NCBI RefSeq assembly: GCF_009720735.1
Contig: NZ_WNKU01000021.1
Coordinates: 1 to 64,000, forward strand
DNA: 64,000 nucleotides
From: Heliobacterium mobile
GTDB taxonomy: Bacteria > Bacillota > Desulfitobacteriia > Heliobacteriales > Heliobacteriaceae
Direction: 5' to 3'
Shown one piece after another: positions 35,551 through 45,241 of this stretch; the first letter of the stretch is position 1; the number at the start of each line of letters is the position of its first letter. The notes below the pieces were generated by a model that worked only from the letters and a program-made list of their open reading frames with translations, made no database searches and had not been told where the DNA came from. The translations under genes and the position numbers were made by a program.

Positions 35551-36333
35551 TTATGGATCGACGATCACATTCACCCGTTCGATAGCGGTAGCCGTTCCAT
35601 TGTCGCCTAAACTGATGATTACCCCGTTTAACTGAAGGGGTCCAGCGGCTGTTTCAAAACGTACCGGTAAGCCGGTGATAAACTTACGCAAAATGGCTTC
35701 TTTTTTTACGCCGAGCACGGAATCTCTCGGCCCTGTCATTCCTGCATCACTGATATAGGCTGTACCGCCAGGCAGGACCCGCTCATCAGCCGTCTGCACG
35801 TGCGTATGAGTTCCCACCATGGCTGCTGCCCGCCCGGCCAGATGCCAGCCAAAAGCGACCTTTTCCGATGTGGCCTCGGCGTGAAAATCGACGAAGACAT
35901 AATCGGCTTGCCCACGGAGTGATTCTAGTATGGGACCGACTCCATTAAATGGACAGTCTAAATTATCGAGAAAAACACGACCGCAAAAATTGGCGACGGC
36001 CAGCTTTTTTCCATTCGGCAGAGTAAAGAGCCCCCAGCCTCTACCCGGTGTTCCCATGGGATAATTAGCTGGTCGAATCAACCGAGATTCGCTGTCGATA
36101 AAGTCAAAGATCTCTCGTTTATCCCAAACGTGATTGCCCATGGTCAGCACATGGACACCACGATCAAACAATTCGTACGTGATCTCCCGGGTAATTCCGT
36201 TTCCGCCTGCCGCGTTCTCCCCGTTGGCGATGACGAAGTCAATCGACTGTTCTTTGATCAACTTCGGAAGGATTAACTCAATCGCTCTACGACCAGGCCG
36301 GCCAACGATGTCCCCGATAAATAAGATCCGCAA
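35551..36333 (-). CDS. ymdB: YmdB-family metallophosphoesterase
   Basis: A 260-residue two-metal phosphoesterase of the TIGR00282/YmdB family, associated in Bacillus with 2',3'-cNMP hydrolysis and with biofilm regulation. Metal-binding motifs are FIGDIVGRPGRR, ANGENAAGGNG, GNHVWDK, FHAEATSEK and GTHTHVQTADE. The start is TTG at 36333, nine bases after GGAGG. It sits in the conserved rny-ymdB-spoVS neighbourhood, here with one unknown gene between rny and ymdB. Confidence 0.93.
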   Translation of the reverse strand: MRILFIGDIVGRPGRRAIELILPKLIKEQSIDFVIANGENAAGGNGITREITYELFDRGVHVLTMGNHVWDKREIFDFIDSESRLIRPANYPMGTPGRGWGLFTLPNGKKLAVANFCGRVFLDNLDCPFNGVGPILESLRGQADYVFVDFHAEATSEKVAFGWHLAGRAAAMVGTHTHVQTADERVLPGGTAYISDAGMTGPRDSVLGVKKEAILRKFITGLPVRFETAAGPLQLNGVIISLGDNGTATAIERVNVIVDP

Positions 36334-36378
36334 TGATTCCGTCCTCCAGTCAAATTCTTACTCTCCCAAATATGAAGC

Positions 36379-36406
36379 AAACTGTGGCTGATGTCAACCA
36401 CAGTTT
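36379..36406 (-). other. Hairpin between the 192-residue hypothetical gene and ymdB
   Basis: AAACTGTGG and CCACAGTTT form a 9-bp stem with a 10-base loop. It lies 35 bp after the upstream stop but has no T-run. It could be a partial terminator or an mRNA-processing site. Confidence 0.4.
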
Positions 36407-36440
36407 CCCCTAGAAATTCATATCCTTATCAACGGGACGA

Positions 36441-37019
36441 TCACTTGTTATAAACCATGACTCGGCCTTCTTCCCGAAAGGCATAGACCTGTTGATCATA
36501 GCTTCCGCTTCGTAAACTGTCGAGCATATGGGAAATCAATTCTTCTTGCCACAGTTTTTCGTCTTCCTGCAGTCCTTCTACGTACTCCTCCGACAAAATC
36601 ACCTGACCAGCCTGTTGATTTAAAAGATCAATAAGTAAGGTGATTTCGCTCAGGCTCAGCGTCTCTACGTCCCGGAAGACTTCCAAACTGCACAAGCCCT
36701 CGTCATAGTGAGACTCTACCGATACGGTCTGGGGATGGAGTCCCTCCAGATCGTGAAAAACCTCCAGAGCCGATTGAATCGACTGAGCTATTTGGGGCAG
36801 TTTGGTTTTTCCGCTTTCCTGCTGTAAGAGAAAAGTAAATTTAATAACCCGACGGTCGGGGTCATAGTTCACGGTACCGACTTCCGGATAACGGACCAGG
36901 ATGGAGATCAGCAGACCCATGCTGCCGTTCACTTCCGCTCCCTGCTTAAACTTCAAGCTCAATCTAGGGCCACCTTCCTCGCACCTTCGGATGTGAACAG
37001 TTTCTACAAAGACGGTCAA
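36441..37019 (-). CDS. Conserved-looking hypothetical protein between rny and ymdB
   Basis: A 192-residue soluble acidic protein that I do not recognise. The first half is beta-rich (RLSLKFKQGAEVNGSMGLL, VIKFTFLLQQ); the second is helical with LSLSEITLLIDLLNQQ and ends VYAFREEGRVMVYNK. It has no Cys cluster, membrane segment or signal peptide. The TTG start at 37019 lies directly after GGGGGAGG. A terminator separates it from rny. Placement next to ymdB suggests co-transcription with that gene. Confidence 0.75.
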   Translation of the reverse strand: MTVFVETVHIRRCEEGGPRLSLKFKQGAEVNGSMGLLISILVRYPEVGTVNYDPDRRVIKFTFLLQQESGKTKLPQIAQSIQSALEVFHDLEGLHPQTVSVESHYDEGLCSLEVFRDVETLSLSEITLLIDLLNQQAGQVILSEEYVEGLQEDEKLWQEELISHMLDSLRSGSYDQQVYAFREEGRVMVYNK

Positions 37020-37063
37020 AATCCTCCCCCAACCATTCCCGTTGGATGTTGAAAAGTAACGGA

Positions 37064-37100
37064 AAAACAGGAAGGCCGACCCTGGTTGAGGTCGGCCTTC
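37064..37100 (-). terminator. Terminator of rny
   Basis: GAAGGCCGACC and GGTCGGCCTTC form an 11-bp stem. On the minus strand the tail is CTGTTTTTCC. It lies just after the rny stop at 37115. Confidence 0.88.
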
Positions 37101-37114
37101 TCTTGGTTAACGGT

Positions 37115-38644
37115 TTACTTAGCGTAGTCAACAGCTCTCGTTTCGCGGATGACTACGACTTTGATTTGACCGGGATATTCCAGTTCAGATTCAATTCGTT
37201 TGACAATTTCCCGGGCAACGCGGAGCGATTCAGCATCGTCTACCTTGTCCGGTTTGACCATAATCCGAATCTCACGGCCAGCCTGAATCGCAAAAGCTTT
37301 CTCAACGCCTTCAAAGGAGTCAGCGATCTCTTCAAGCTTTTGCAGGCGTTTGATGTAGGATTCCAGAGTCTCTCTCCGGGCTCCCGGACGTGCGGCCGAT
37401 ACAGCGTCAGCTGCTGCGACCAATACGGCCTCTACAGTGCGCGCTTCTTCATCGCCGTGGTGAGCAGCGATGCAGTGAATCACTTCTCGAGACTCACGGT
37501 ATTTTTTGCACAAGTCGACACCGATGCTGACGTGGTTACCTTCCATCTCATGGTCAACGGCTTTGCCGATGTCATGCAGCAAACCTGCACGGCGTGCCAG
37601 CATAGGATCGGCGCCCAGTTCTGCCGCCATCAGACCGGCTAAGTGGGCCACTTCAATCGAGTGTTTCAGCACGTTTTGACCGTAGGAAGTGCGCCAGCGC
37701 AATCGACCTAACAGCTTGATTAATTCGGGATGGAGACCGTGGATACCCGTTTCGAAGGTAGCTTGTTCACCTTCCTCACGGATCCGCTGTTCCACCTCTT
37801 TTTGGGCTTTCTCGACCATTTCCTCGATCCGGGCTGGATGAATACGGCCATCGAGAATCAGTTTCTCCAGGGCAATCCGAGCCACTTCACGACGGATGGG
37901 GTCAAAGCCCGAAAGAATGACCGCTTCTGGTGTATCATCGATGATCAGGTCAATCCCCGTCAGGGTTTCAAGTGTGCGGATGTTGCGTCCTTCCCGACCG
38001 ATAATCCGCCCTTTCATCTCATCATTGGGCAGGGCGACCACCGATACGGTGGATTCAGCGACATGGTCGGCAGCGCAACGCTGGATAGCCAGCGAGATTA
38101 CCTCACGAGCCCGTTTCTCCGCTTCTTCTTTGGCCTGATGCTCAATGTTTTTGATCATCATCGCCGCTTCATGTTTCACTTCGTCCTCAATGTTGGACAG
38201 TAACAGTGTCCGGGCCTCTTCCGAGGTCAAACCAGACAAACGTTCCAGTTCAGCCACCTGCTTGTGCAGGGTTTCGGCCAATCCGGATCTCAGTTTTTCA
38301 ATTTCATCCTCTCGGCGCTGAAGATTTTCTTCTTTGCGCTCCATGGACTCCATTTTTCTGTCCAAGGACTCTTCCTTTTGTAACAAGCGGCGTTCCAGAC
38401 GTTGAAGTTCATTACGCCGTTCACGGTTTTCCCGCTCGGCTTCAGTACGCATCTGGTGTACTTCATCCTTGGCGGCTAAGACGGATTCACGGCGCTTCGC
38501 TTCTGCCTCTTTCACGGCATCGTCTACAATGTGACGAGCTCGTTCTTCAGCAGAACCGATTTTCCCTTCCGCAATCGACTTGCGGTAAAAAATGCCGGCT
38601 CCAAAGCCAACTACGGCTAGTAATATAGCAATGATCCATTCCAA
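37115..38644 (-). CDS. rny: Ribonuclease Y
   Basis: The membrane-anchored endoribonuclease that starts decay of many mRNAs in Firmicutes. It has 509 residues: one N-terminal membrane helix (about 2-20), a long charged coiled coil (about 25-195), a KH RNA-binding domain ([20 protein letters not shown]) and an HD domain with [15 protein letters not shown]. The start is TTG at 38644 (17 bases after GAGGAGG). The ATG two bases inside is out of frame. Just upstream lie a terminator and a structured RNA, so its expression may depend on readthrough. Confidence 0.95.
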   Translation of the reverse strand: MEWIIAILLAVVGFGAGIFYRKSIAEGKIGSAEERARHIVDDAVKEAEAKRRESVLAAKDEVHQMRTEAERENRERRNELQRLERRLLQKEESLDRKMESMERKEENLQRREDEIEKLRSGLAETLHKQVAELERLSGLTSEEARTLLLSNIEDEVKHEAAMMIKNIEHQAKEEAEKRAREVISLAIQRCAADHVAESTVSVVALPNDEMKGRIIGREGRNIRTLETLTGIDLIIDDTPEAVILSGFDPIRREVARIALEKLILDGRIHPARIEEMVEKAQKEVEQRIREEGEQATFETGIHGLHPELIKLLGRLRWRTSYGQNVLKHSIEVAHLAGLMAAELGADPMLARRAGLLHDIGKAVDHEMEGNHVSIGVDLCKKYRESREVIHCIAAHHGDEEARTVEAVLVAAADAVSAARPGARRETLESYIKRLQKLEEIADSFEGVEKAFAIQAGREIRIMVKPDKVDDAESLRVAREIVKRIESELEYPGQIKVVVIRETRAVDYAK

Positions 38645-38702
38645 AGAATTATTTCACCTCCTCACTTTATTACGTCAAAAACAAATAATTTACTGACAAA
38701 AA

Positions 38703-38941
38703 TAGAAAAAACCGAGCAGAAACTCGGTTTCGGGAGATTCATTCCACATGTGCTTGTGGCAGATGATCGACAGCCAGCCCTAGTCGCTGACGCCTATTTC
38801 CCTATATGCCAATCACAGCACCCAACAAGGGTCAAAAATCTGTCAAAAGCCTAGCTGGTGGGGGTTCGCTGTTGAATGATATATATAAGAACCGCCTATA
38901 CAAGTGGCGTGAACGCTCCACGTAAACAAGTTTCCGTCCCT
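38703..38941 (-). ncRNA. Unassigned structured RNA between recX and rny
   Basis: A near-consensus promoter (38975-38947) and a strong terminator (38730-38706) delimit a transcript of about 235 bases with no plausible coding frame; the only frame from an ATG is 16 codons without a ribosome binding site. Local helices include GTGGAGCGTTCACGCCAC near the 5' end, CCC-TTGTT-GGG in the middle and CCACA-AGCACA-TGTGG near the 3' end. It could be 6S RNA, another small RNA, or an attenuator leader for rny. I cannot match it to a known class by eye. Confidence 0.55.
38706..38730 (-). terminator. Terminator before rny
   Basis: AAACCGAG and CTCGGTTT form an 8-bp stem with a 6-base loop, and TTTTC plus further T's follow on the minus strand. 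It ends the recA-recX transcript and the structured RNA, or attenuates rny. Confidence 0.88.
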
Positions 38942-38946
38942 TGCAT

Positions 38947-38975
38947 ATTTTATTATTTTTCAGATTTCCTGTCAA
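38947..38975 (-). promoter_or_regulatory. Consensus sigma-A promoter of the structured RNA
   Basis: TTGACA (38975-38970) and TAAAAT (38952-38947) are separated by exactly 17 bp. Transcription should start near 38940. The -35 lies eight bases past the recX stop. Confidence 0.8.
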
Positions 38976-38982
38976 GTTGTCG

Positions 38983-39516
38983 CTAATTCTCCGAATCAGG
39001 AGGATCAAGCGATCTGTCTCTTGCCAACTCATCAAGCAATCGATAGATGCAATCTAAAGGAAATCCTTTTTGCTGCAAGTGACGACCGAGGCGGCTTCCC
39101 ATGGCTTCCGTTTTGCCGGCTTTTGTCCATTCTCGAATCTTTTTCTCTGCAATCCGACGAGCCCGTTCCACTTCCCTATCTTCCGGCAGCAACTCTTTGA
39201 CCACTTGACGGGCTTCATCCTGTTCGATTCCCCGCAAGGAAAGATCCCGCATCAACCGTAAAGAGCCATTCGTCGTCGTTTCCGTGCGGTAGCGGACAAA
39301 GCTGCGGACAAAGCGCTCGTCATTGAGGTAGCCATATTCGAAGAGCTTTTGAATGACCGCTTCCACAGTCTCCTCGTCGGCACCGATACGATAGAGGCGT
39401 TTTTCGACGTCAAATCGGCTTAAGGAAGATCGAGAAAGCCAGAGGATGGCCTTAGACCAGGCCTCCTCTGGCGTTGGCGGTACTGTCGGGGGTCGTTTGT
39501 TTCTTGACCAGCTCAT
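38983..39516 (-). CDS. recX: Regulatory protein RecX
   Basis: A 177-residue helical protein of three-helix repeats that binds RecA filaments and limits recombination. Typical pieces are ILWLSRSSLSRFDVEKRLYR near the N-terminus, LFEYGYLNDERFVRSFVRYR, and RHLQQKGFPLDCIYRLL near the C-terminus. It starts eight bases after the recA stop with no strong ribosome binding site, suggesting coupling to recA translation. Normal length for Firmicutes. Confidence 0.88.
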   Translation of the reverse strand: MSWSRNKRPPTVPPTPEEAWSKAILWLSRSSLSRFDVEKRLYRIGADEETVEAVIQKLFEYGYLNDERFVRSFVRYRTETTTNGSLRLMRDLSLRGIEQDEARQVVKELLPEDREVERARRIAEKKIREWTKAGKTEAMGSRLGRHLQQKGFPLDCIYRLLDELARDRSLDPPDSEN

Positions 39517-39524
39517 TCGTATGA

Positions 39525-40559
39525 CTATTCGCTGTCTCCGGCAGCGGGCGATGCCATAGCCGCTGCGCGAGCACTTTCCGCTCGGTTACGGATGATGTTC
39601 TCAATATCAGCGGCAAGCTCCGGTCGATTGCGCAGGAACTCTTTGACGTTTTCCCGGCCTTGACCGAGCCGTTCTCCTTTGTAGGAGTACCAGGCACCGC
39701 TCTTTTCGACGATGTTCATGTCAACAGCCAGATCGACTAAGCTGCCTTCCCGGGAGATACCTTCCCCGTACATGATATCGAAGTCGGCCTGTTTGAAGGG
39801 AGGGGCCACTTTGTTCTTGACGACTTTCACCCGCGTGCGGGAGCCGATCATGTCGGAACCTTGCTTCAAGGTATCGACGCGCCGCACTTCCAAGCGAACG
39901 GAACTGTAAAACTTCAGGGCTCGACCACCGGGAGTCGTTTCGGGGTTGCCGAACATAACCCCTACTTTTTCCCGGATCTGGTTGATGAAGACGCAGCAAG
40001 TCTTCGACTTCGAGACGACACCAGTCAACTTCCGCAGGGCCTGAGACATTAAACGGGCTTGCAGACCCACATGGGCATCGCCCATTTCCCCGTCGATTTC
40101 CGCTTTGGGAACTAAAGCGGCGACGGAGTCGATGACGACGATGTCGATGGCACCGGAGCGGACTAAGGCCTCACAGATTTCCAGGGCCTGTTCACCCGTA
40201 TCAGGCTGTGATACGAGCAGGTTGTCAATGTCGACGCCGAGTTTGCGGGCGTAGACCGGATCCAGGGCATGTTCAGCATCGATGAAAGCAGCTAACCCGC
40301 CTAAACGCTGTGCTTCGGCGATGATATGTAAGGCCACGGTCGTCTTACCGGAAGATTCCGGGCCGTAGACTTCCACAATCCGGCCGCGGGGCACACCGCC
40401 TACACCCAAAGCCATATCCAGAGCGATAGAGCCTGTCGGAATGACTTCCACCGACAGCTTCGCCGTCACTTCACCGAGTCGCATGATGGAGCCTTTACCA
40501 AAGGCTTTTTCGATCTGATTCAGCGCCTGTTGCAAAGCTTGTAATTTGTCTGCAGCCAT
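39525..40559 (-). CDS. recA: Recombinase RecA
   Basis: The central strand-exchange protein, 344 residues, with Walker [10 protein letters not shown] at about 66-74, Walker B in [15 protein letters not shown], and the DNA loops near [20 protein letters not shown] and [18 protein letters not shown]. All key residues are present. GGGGG lies just before the ATG, and a consensus promoter lies 54-82 bp upstream. recX follows in the same unit. Confidence 0.98.
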   Translation of the reverse strand: MAADKLQALQQALNQIEKAFGKGSIMRLGEVTAKLSVEVIPTGSIALDMALGVGGVPRGRIVEVYGPESSGKTTVALHIIAEAQRLGGLAAFIDAEHALDPVYARKLGVDIDNLLVSQPDTGEQALEICEALVRSGAIDIVVIDSVAALVPKAEIDGEMGDAHVGLQARLMSQALRKLTGVVSKSKTCCVFINQIREKVGVMFGNPETTPGGRALKFYSSVRLEVRRVDTLKQGSDMIGSRTRVKVVKNKVAPPFKQADFDIMYGEGISREGSLVDLAVDMNIVEKSGAWYSYKGERLGQGRENVKEFLRNRPELAADIENIIRNRAESARAAAMASPAAGDSE

Positions 40560-40612
40560 TGTGATCCCCCTTTTTCATTTCAAGCATTGTCCGAATATGT
40601 CGAGTTGATTTG

Positions 40613-40641
40613 AATATACTTTTATTTCCACACTTTGTCAA
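40613..40641 (-). promoter_or_regulatory. Sigma-A promoter of recA
   Basis: TTGACA (40641-40636) and TATATT (40618-40613) are spaced by 17 bp. I see no good LexA operator (CGAACRNRYGTTYG) overlapping it; only a poor CGACATATTCG lies downstream. Confidence 0.75.
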
Positions 40642-40667
40642 TATAAACAAAATACGGTGCATACTGT

Positions 40668-41552
40668 TTATTGTGACTTGCTTTCACTGACAGGACGACT
40701 CTGATTGACGGCATTGTTTGGAACTGCTTTATCGCCGGAAGCAGGCACAGTTGCGTTGCCGGCTCCAGTCCCTTTGGCCCCGCTTCCATTGCTGTTCCGG
40801 ATAGCTCTCGTCGATTCTGTCGGCTTGTCAGGTAAAGGCTTCGCGAAACGAAACTTTTGCGTGTCTGTATAGGCGGGAATCACAATTTTGTTCTGCTTGA
40901 CAATCTTTACATCGATCTTGCTTTCTCTCAGGCTGATGATCTTCCCGTCGGTCACCTGCAAAACCCGTGATAGTTCATCAGCTGGGCCGATGGCATCAAT
41001 GATGAAGATATGTTCTCGATCACTGCTGACAGGGGTTTTGTTGATCAATGTGTTTCTTCCAGATACATAGATCTCCGAATTGGCTACGATGCGCTGACCG
41101 TTGACGGCAATGGCCTCAGCACCGGCGTAACGGAGAATGTTGACGATATCCATCAAATCGAGGATATCCAAGGGCGCATTAGGCACGAGGTGATCGTCTA
41201 AGGTGACTTGGATGCCTGGACCCGCCACGGGATAGTATCCGGTCATAATACGCAAACGATCGATCTCGTCGGAGAGCCCGGAGCCCACATCTCCTTTGGC
41301 GACCTTTTCATATTTGTCCAGTTCCGCCTTGAGAAGGGCCACCTCTTTTTCCTTGCTCTCTTGTTCTTCATTCGATCGTTCCAGGATGTTTTCGAGAGAC
41401 TTGATCCGATCCTGAACTTGTGAACGGCCTTGGGCGATGACGGTAGCTGTGTTAAATTGCGTCACCAACAGTATTCCCAGCGTCAAGGCAACGATCGTAG
41501 CGGCGACTTGCCACTTCTTCCACTTCATCCTCATTTTCATGTTCATATTCAT
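40668..41552 (-). CDS. DUF881-family protein, longer copy
   Basis: A 294-residue protein with one N-terminal membrane helix (about 12-35), a coiled coil (about 42-85) and a DUF881 domain (GPGIQVTLDDHLVPNAPLD, then YAGAEAIAVNGQRIV). The C-terminal 50 residues are a low-complexity Gly/Asn/Pro/Ser tail. DUF881 proteins are often near cell-division genes in Firmicutes, but their role is not established. The ATG overlaps the stop of its paralogue as ATGA. It is transcribed toward recA but ends before the recA promoter. Confidence 0.85.
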   Translation of the reverse strand: MNMNMKMRMKWKKWQVAATIVALTLGILLVTQFNTATVIAQGRSQVQDRIKSLENILERSNEEQESKEKEVALLKAELDKYEKVAKGDVGSGLSDEIDRLRIMTGYYPVAGPGIQVTLDDHLVPNAPLDILDLMDIVNILRYAGAEAIAVNGQRIVANSEIYVSGRNTLINKTPVSSDREHIFIIDAIGPADELSRVLQVTDGKIISLRESKIDVKIVKQNKIVIPAYTDTQKFRFAKPLPDKPTESTRAIRNSNGSGAKGTGAGNATVPASGDKAVPNNAVNQSRPVSESKSQ

Positions 41553-42307
41553 GGCTTTGTCTCCACAGCTTCATCACCGGTCACGACGTGGGCATACTGG
41601 AATTTGATATCTCCCTTGTAGTTCGGAATCTGGACTTTGTCGCCGGCAACAGGATCAAAGACGATGCCGAACTGTTGTCGATATCCTTTCAGAACGAGTG
41701 ATGTGGTGACCATGTTGACAGAGGCCATCAGTGTTTTTGGATCGCCCACAGCCCGGATGATAAAAGGCGGTGTAACCAGTTCACGGTTGACGAAAATCGT
41801 CGTACCACCGCAAAAAATCTCCGAAGTGCTGACTAAACGCTGGTTGTTGATACTGACGGCCTCGGCACCGCCTGTCCAAAGAGCATTCACCAAATCCCTG
41901 AGGTAGGAGTCATGGATATAGTATTGATTCGGGTCGTTTTTCCGAATGGTATCCAGTTGTTGAGCCAAGGGACTGTCGTCTAAGGTGATGATCACACCAG
42001 GTCCTTCGACGGCCATCAGACCTGCTGCCAGACGTGTTTTCTCCAACGTCTGCTGCAAGGTCTGCTTCGAGTTTTCCCCTTCTCGATACTTGTCCAACTG
42101 AGAACGCAAATCATCAATCTGTGTCGTCAATGCTTCTTTAGAACGTTCTGTCTGGATCAAGGTCGTTGTAAGCTCGTCGACGGAAGTGGCGGATGCCATG
42201 CGGTTGATTTCGGTTTGTGTTCGCCATTGTACGGTGATCGATAATCCGATGAAAAAGCAAACGAGAGTAACCACGGTGATCGCCTGACTCCGCTTATCCC
42301 ACTCCAA
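41549..42307 (-). CDS. DUF881-family protein, shorter copy
   Basis: A 252-residue paralogue of the next gene. It has a membrane helix (about 10-27), a coiled coil (about 40-75) and the DUF881 core (GPGVIITLDDSPLAQQ, WTGGAEAVSINNQRLVST, FCGGTTIFVN). The extended N-terminus is cytoplasmic, and most of the protein should lie outside the membrane. Its stop overlaps the start of the longer copy, so the pair is made together, perhaps as a heteromer. The function is unknown. Confidence 0.85.
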   Translation of the reverse strand: MEWDKRSQAITVVTLVCFFIGLSITVQWRTQTEINRMASATSVDELTTTLIQTERSKEALTTQIDDLRSQLDKYREGENSKQTLQQTLEKTRLAAGLMAVEGPGVIITLDDSPLAQQLDTIRKNDPNQYYIHDSYLRDLVNALWTGGAEAVSINNQRLVSTSEIFCGGTTIFVNRELVTPPFIIRAVGDPKTLMASVNMVTTSLVLKGYRQQFGIVFDPVAGDKVQIPNYKGDIKFQYAHVVTGDEAVETKP

Positions 42308-42339
42308 GCTTATCCCCCCTTTGCCCCAGGTCCGGTTTT

Positions 42340-43953
42340 TTACCGGGCTTTGGCAGGCTCGACGCTGATCTTCCGGCCTTTGATCATGTTCTGGTGCATG
42401 ACACCCATGACTCGACCGGCTACATCTTCCGGTACTTCTACGAAGGTAAACTTGTCATAGATGTTGATGACGCCGATAACATTGCCAGGAATCCCTGCTT
42501 CTTCAGCGACAGCACGGACGATATCTTGCGGACGAATCCCTTGGGCCCGGCCGATGTTGATAAACAGACGGACCATGCCTGGCTCAGCGCCTGTGTTGCC
42601 AAACTCGGAGACTTCTTCTTTTTCTTTTTCTGCTTCAGGTCCTTCGATCAGGAGTTTCAAGGTGGCGGCAGCGATTTCTAAGGGATCGAACTCGTCGGCC
42701 AGTTCGCTGATGATACTCTTGTATTCGCCATAGTGGCCGCCTTCGAGAACCTTAAGGATTCTGTTTTTATGAGCATCTTTTTGCCGTTCCACGATATCGG
42801 CCAGAGAGGGCAGGTCACGCCGTTGGATCCGGGCTTTGGTGATCCGCTCGATGAGCTTCAGTTGGCGATATTCCCGGTAGTTGATCAGGGTGATGGCGAT
42901 GCCTTTCCGTCCAGCACGACCGGTCCGGCCGATGCGGTGTACATAAGACTCGGGATCTTGAGGAATGTCGTAGTTGATGACATGGGTTACGTTTTCCACA
43001 TCGAGACCGCGAGCCGCTACGTCTGTGGCGATCAGCAGTTCCACTTTGCCGTCGCGGAACTTTTTCATCACTCGATCCCGCTGCGCTTGCGTCAAATCGC
43101 CATGCAGTCCTTCGGCGAAATAGCCTCGTGTTTCCAGAGCGGCCACCAATTCGTCGACACCTCGTTTGGTACGACAGAAGATGATCGATGCGCCGATCTC
43201 TTCCATGTCGAGGATGCGGCAGAGGGCGTCCACCTTTTGGGACTCTTTACACTCATAATAGACTTGTTCGATCAGAGGAACCGTCAATTTGTCCCGAGAG
43301 ATGGTCACGAACTCCGGTGTCTTCATGTATTTCCGGGCCAATTGTTGGATCGGTCCGGGCATGGTCGCTGAAAAGAGCAGCGTCTGCCGTTCTTCCGGGA
43401 TTTCTTTGATGATGGATTCGATGTCTTCGATAAAGCCCATATCGAGCATTTCGTCGGCTTCATCGAGGACGACCATGCGCACATTGTTCAAACGCAAGGT
43501 TTTCCGGCTCAAGTGATCGAGAATCCGTCCCGGCGTACCGATGACGACCTGTACGCCATAGCGAAGAGCCCGGATCTGCCGATCGATCGATTGACCGCCG
43601 TAGACAGGCAGCGCTTTCAAATCACTAAAACGTCCGATCTTGCCGATTTCCTGGGCAACCTGGATCGCCAGTTCCCGCGTCGGGCACAGAACTAATGCTT
43701 GTACGCGCCCATCGCGAGCATTTAGCATTTCAGCCATGGGTATCCCGAAGGTGGCCGTTTTACCGGTACCGGTCTGGGCTTGGCCGATCAGATCTTTTCC
43801 GTCCATGACGATGGGAATGGCCTTTGCCTGAATCGGCGACGGTTCCTCAAAGCCCATATCGGATATGGCACGGGCGACTTTGGGACTCAGGCTGATTTCA
43901 CCGAATTTCACTTTTTCTTGCTCTTGTTCTGTAGGTATGTTGTTTTCTACCAT
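42340..43953 (-). CDS. DEAD-box RNA helicase with DbpA-type RNA-binding tail
   Basis: A 537-residue ATP-dependent RNA helicase (CshA/DeaD group). Motifs in order are the Q motif (GFEEPSPIQAKAIP), AQTGTGKT, PTRELA, DEADEML, SAT, and HRIGRTGRAG. A C-terminal DbpA-like RNA-binding domain (about 455-530, VRLFINIGRAQGIRPQDIV) follows an acidic linker. It probably acts in ribosome assembly or mRNA decay, which suits an organism with RNase J and RNase Y. A GGGG-type site precedes the ATG. Confidence 0.93.
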   Translation of the reverse strand: MVENNIPTEQEQEKVKFGEISLSPKVARAISDMGFEEPSPIQAKAIPIVMDGKDLIGQAQTGTGKTATFGIPMAEMLNARDGRVQALVLCPTRELAIQVAQEIGKIGRFSDLKALPVYGGQSIDRQIRALRYGVQVVIGTPGRILDHLSRKTLRLNNVRMVVLDEADEMLDMGFIEDIESIIKEIPEERQTLLFSATMPGPIQQLARKYMKTPEFVTISRDKLTVPLIEQVYYECKESQKVDALCRILDMEEIGASIIFCRTKRGVDELVAALETRGYFAEGLHGDLTQAQRDRVMKKFRDGKVELLIATDVAARGLDVENVTHVINYDIPQDPESYVHRIGRTGRAGRKGIAITLINYREYRQLKLIERITKARIQRRDLPSLADIVERQKDAHKNRILKVLEGGHYGEYKSIISELADEFDPLEIAAATLKLLIEGPEAEKEKEEVSEFGNTGAEPGMVRLFINIGRAQGIRPQDIVRAVAEEAGIPGNVIGVINIYDKFTFVEVPEDVAGRVMGVMHQNMIKGRKISVEPAKAR

Positions 43954-43981
43954 ATTGGCACCCCTTCTAAAATTGTATCTC

Positions 43982-45241
43982 TTACGGCCGGGCCTCTTCT
44001 GTCAGGTATACCCGCAATCGATTGAGGACCGCGTAAGTGGTCTTCTCCTTAATCGTCACCCGATCTCCAAACAGCTGCAGTTTCTCAACTTCCTCTTTGT
44101 CGCCGGCTACAAAGGCGGCATAAACCAAGCCGACCGGTTTTTCCTCCGTCCCTCCACCAGGACCGGCGATTCCCGTTACCGCCGCTGCGATATCGGAACC
44201 GGCCAACCGGCGCACGCCTCTCGCCATGGCCAGCGCCGTTTCCGGGCTGACAGCTCCATAAGTGCGCAGCGTCTCTTCATCTACAGCCAGCACATTCTCT
44301 TTCGCGCTGTTGGCGTAGGAAGCGACGCCGAGGAGAAAATAGTCTGACGACCCCGGTACATTGGTTATCTGATGGGCAATGTATCCTCCAGTGCAGGATT
44401 CAGCGATAGCCAGCTTGAGATTCCGTTCATTCAACAAAGCGCCAACCACCGAAGCGAGGCTTTCTTCGTCAACGCCGTAAACATAGGGATGTAAGCGCTG
44501 ACGGATTTCCGCTTCCAGTTCTCCCATCAGTGCCGCCGCTTCTGTCTCTGTTCTTGCCCGGGCGGTGAGACGTACATGGACCTCTGCCGTCTTGGCCAGC
44601 AAGGCAATAGTGGGATTGGATTGAACCGTCAGCAAATCCCGCAGGCGGTTTTCGATCACCGATTCCCCTGGACCAACGACCTTCAATGTCCGGGAATGGA
44701 GCACTCCCGGATTGATCTTCGTCTTGGCCGCTAGATAGGGAATCACAGTTTCTTCAAACATCGGTCTCATCTCGAAGGGAGGACCGGGCAAGAGGATGAC
44801 GACCTTATCATCCTGTTCCACAATGACGCCTGGGGCTGTTCCGAGATGATTCGGAATCGCTTGAGAACCTGCCGGCAGCATGGCCTGCTTTTTGTTGTTT
44901 TCGGGCATCTTTCGACCCCGGCGCTGAAAAAACGCCTCGATTTTAGCCAAATGGTCTGGATGCATTTCCATAGGCAATCCAAAAAGATCGGCCACAACTT
45001 CTTTCGTCAAATCATCCATGGTCGGTCCTAAGCCGCCCGTGGTGATGACGATGTCGGCACGATTCAAGGCGTTTTCAATGACTTGACCGATACGATCGGC
45101 GTTGTCACCCACAGTTGTCTGGTAATAGCAATAAACGCCCAGTGCAGCCAGACGTTCGGCGATATACTGGGCATTAGTGTTTAGCGTATGACCCAGCAGC
45201 AGTTCGGTTCCAGTGGACACGATTTCGGCGCTTATCATCAT
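43982..45241 (-). CDS. cinA: CinA-family protein (nicotinamide-nucleotide amidase type)
   Basis: A two-domain protein of about 419 residues. The N-terminal MoCF-like COG1058 domain has SAEIVSTGTELLLGHTLNTN and TTGGLGPTMDDLTKE. The C-terminal CinA domain has AESCTGGYIAHQITNVPGSS and GIAGPGGGTEEKPVGLVY. CinA proteins hydrolyse NMN or ADP-ribose-type compounds and are linked to competence in some bacteria. The ATG at 45241 is followed by another ATG at 45238; neither has a strong ribosome binding site, and a longer in-frame extension to 45274 is possible. cinA before recA is a frequent order, here separated by three genes. Confidence 0.92.
   Translation of the reverse strand: MMISAEIVSTGTELLLGHTLNTNAQYIAERLAALGVYCYYQTTVGDNADRIGQVIENALNRADIVITTGGLGPTMDDLTKEVVADLFGLPMEMHPDHLAKIEAFFQRRGRKMPENNKKQAMLPAGSQAIPNHLGTAPGVIVEQDDKVVILLPGPPFEMRPMFEETVIPYLAAKTKINPGVLHSRTLKVVGPGESVIENRLRDLLTVQSNPTIALLAKTAEVHVRLTARARTETEAAALMGELEAEIRQRLHPYVYGVDEESLASVVGALLNERNLKLAIAESCTGGYIAHQITNVPGSSDYFLLGVASYANSAKENVLAVDEETLRTYGAVSPETALAMARGVRRLAGSDIAAAVTGIAGPGGGTEEKPVGLVYAAFVAGDKEEVEKLQLFGDRVTIKEKTTYAVLNRLRVYLTEEARP

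Noticed and set aside
40585-40612. Possible LexA box near the recA promoter
   Set aside because: The best site (CGACATATTCG) misses several positions of CGAACRNRYGTTYG, so SOS control is not supported by the sequence.
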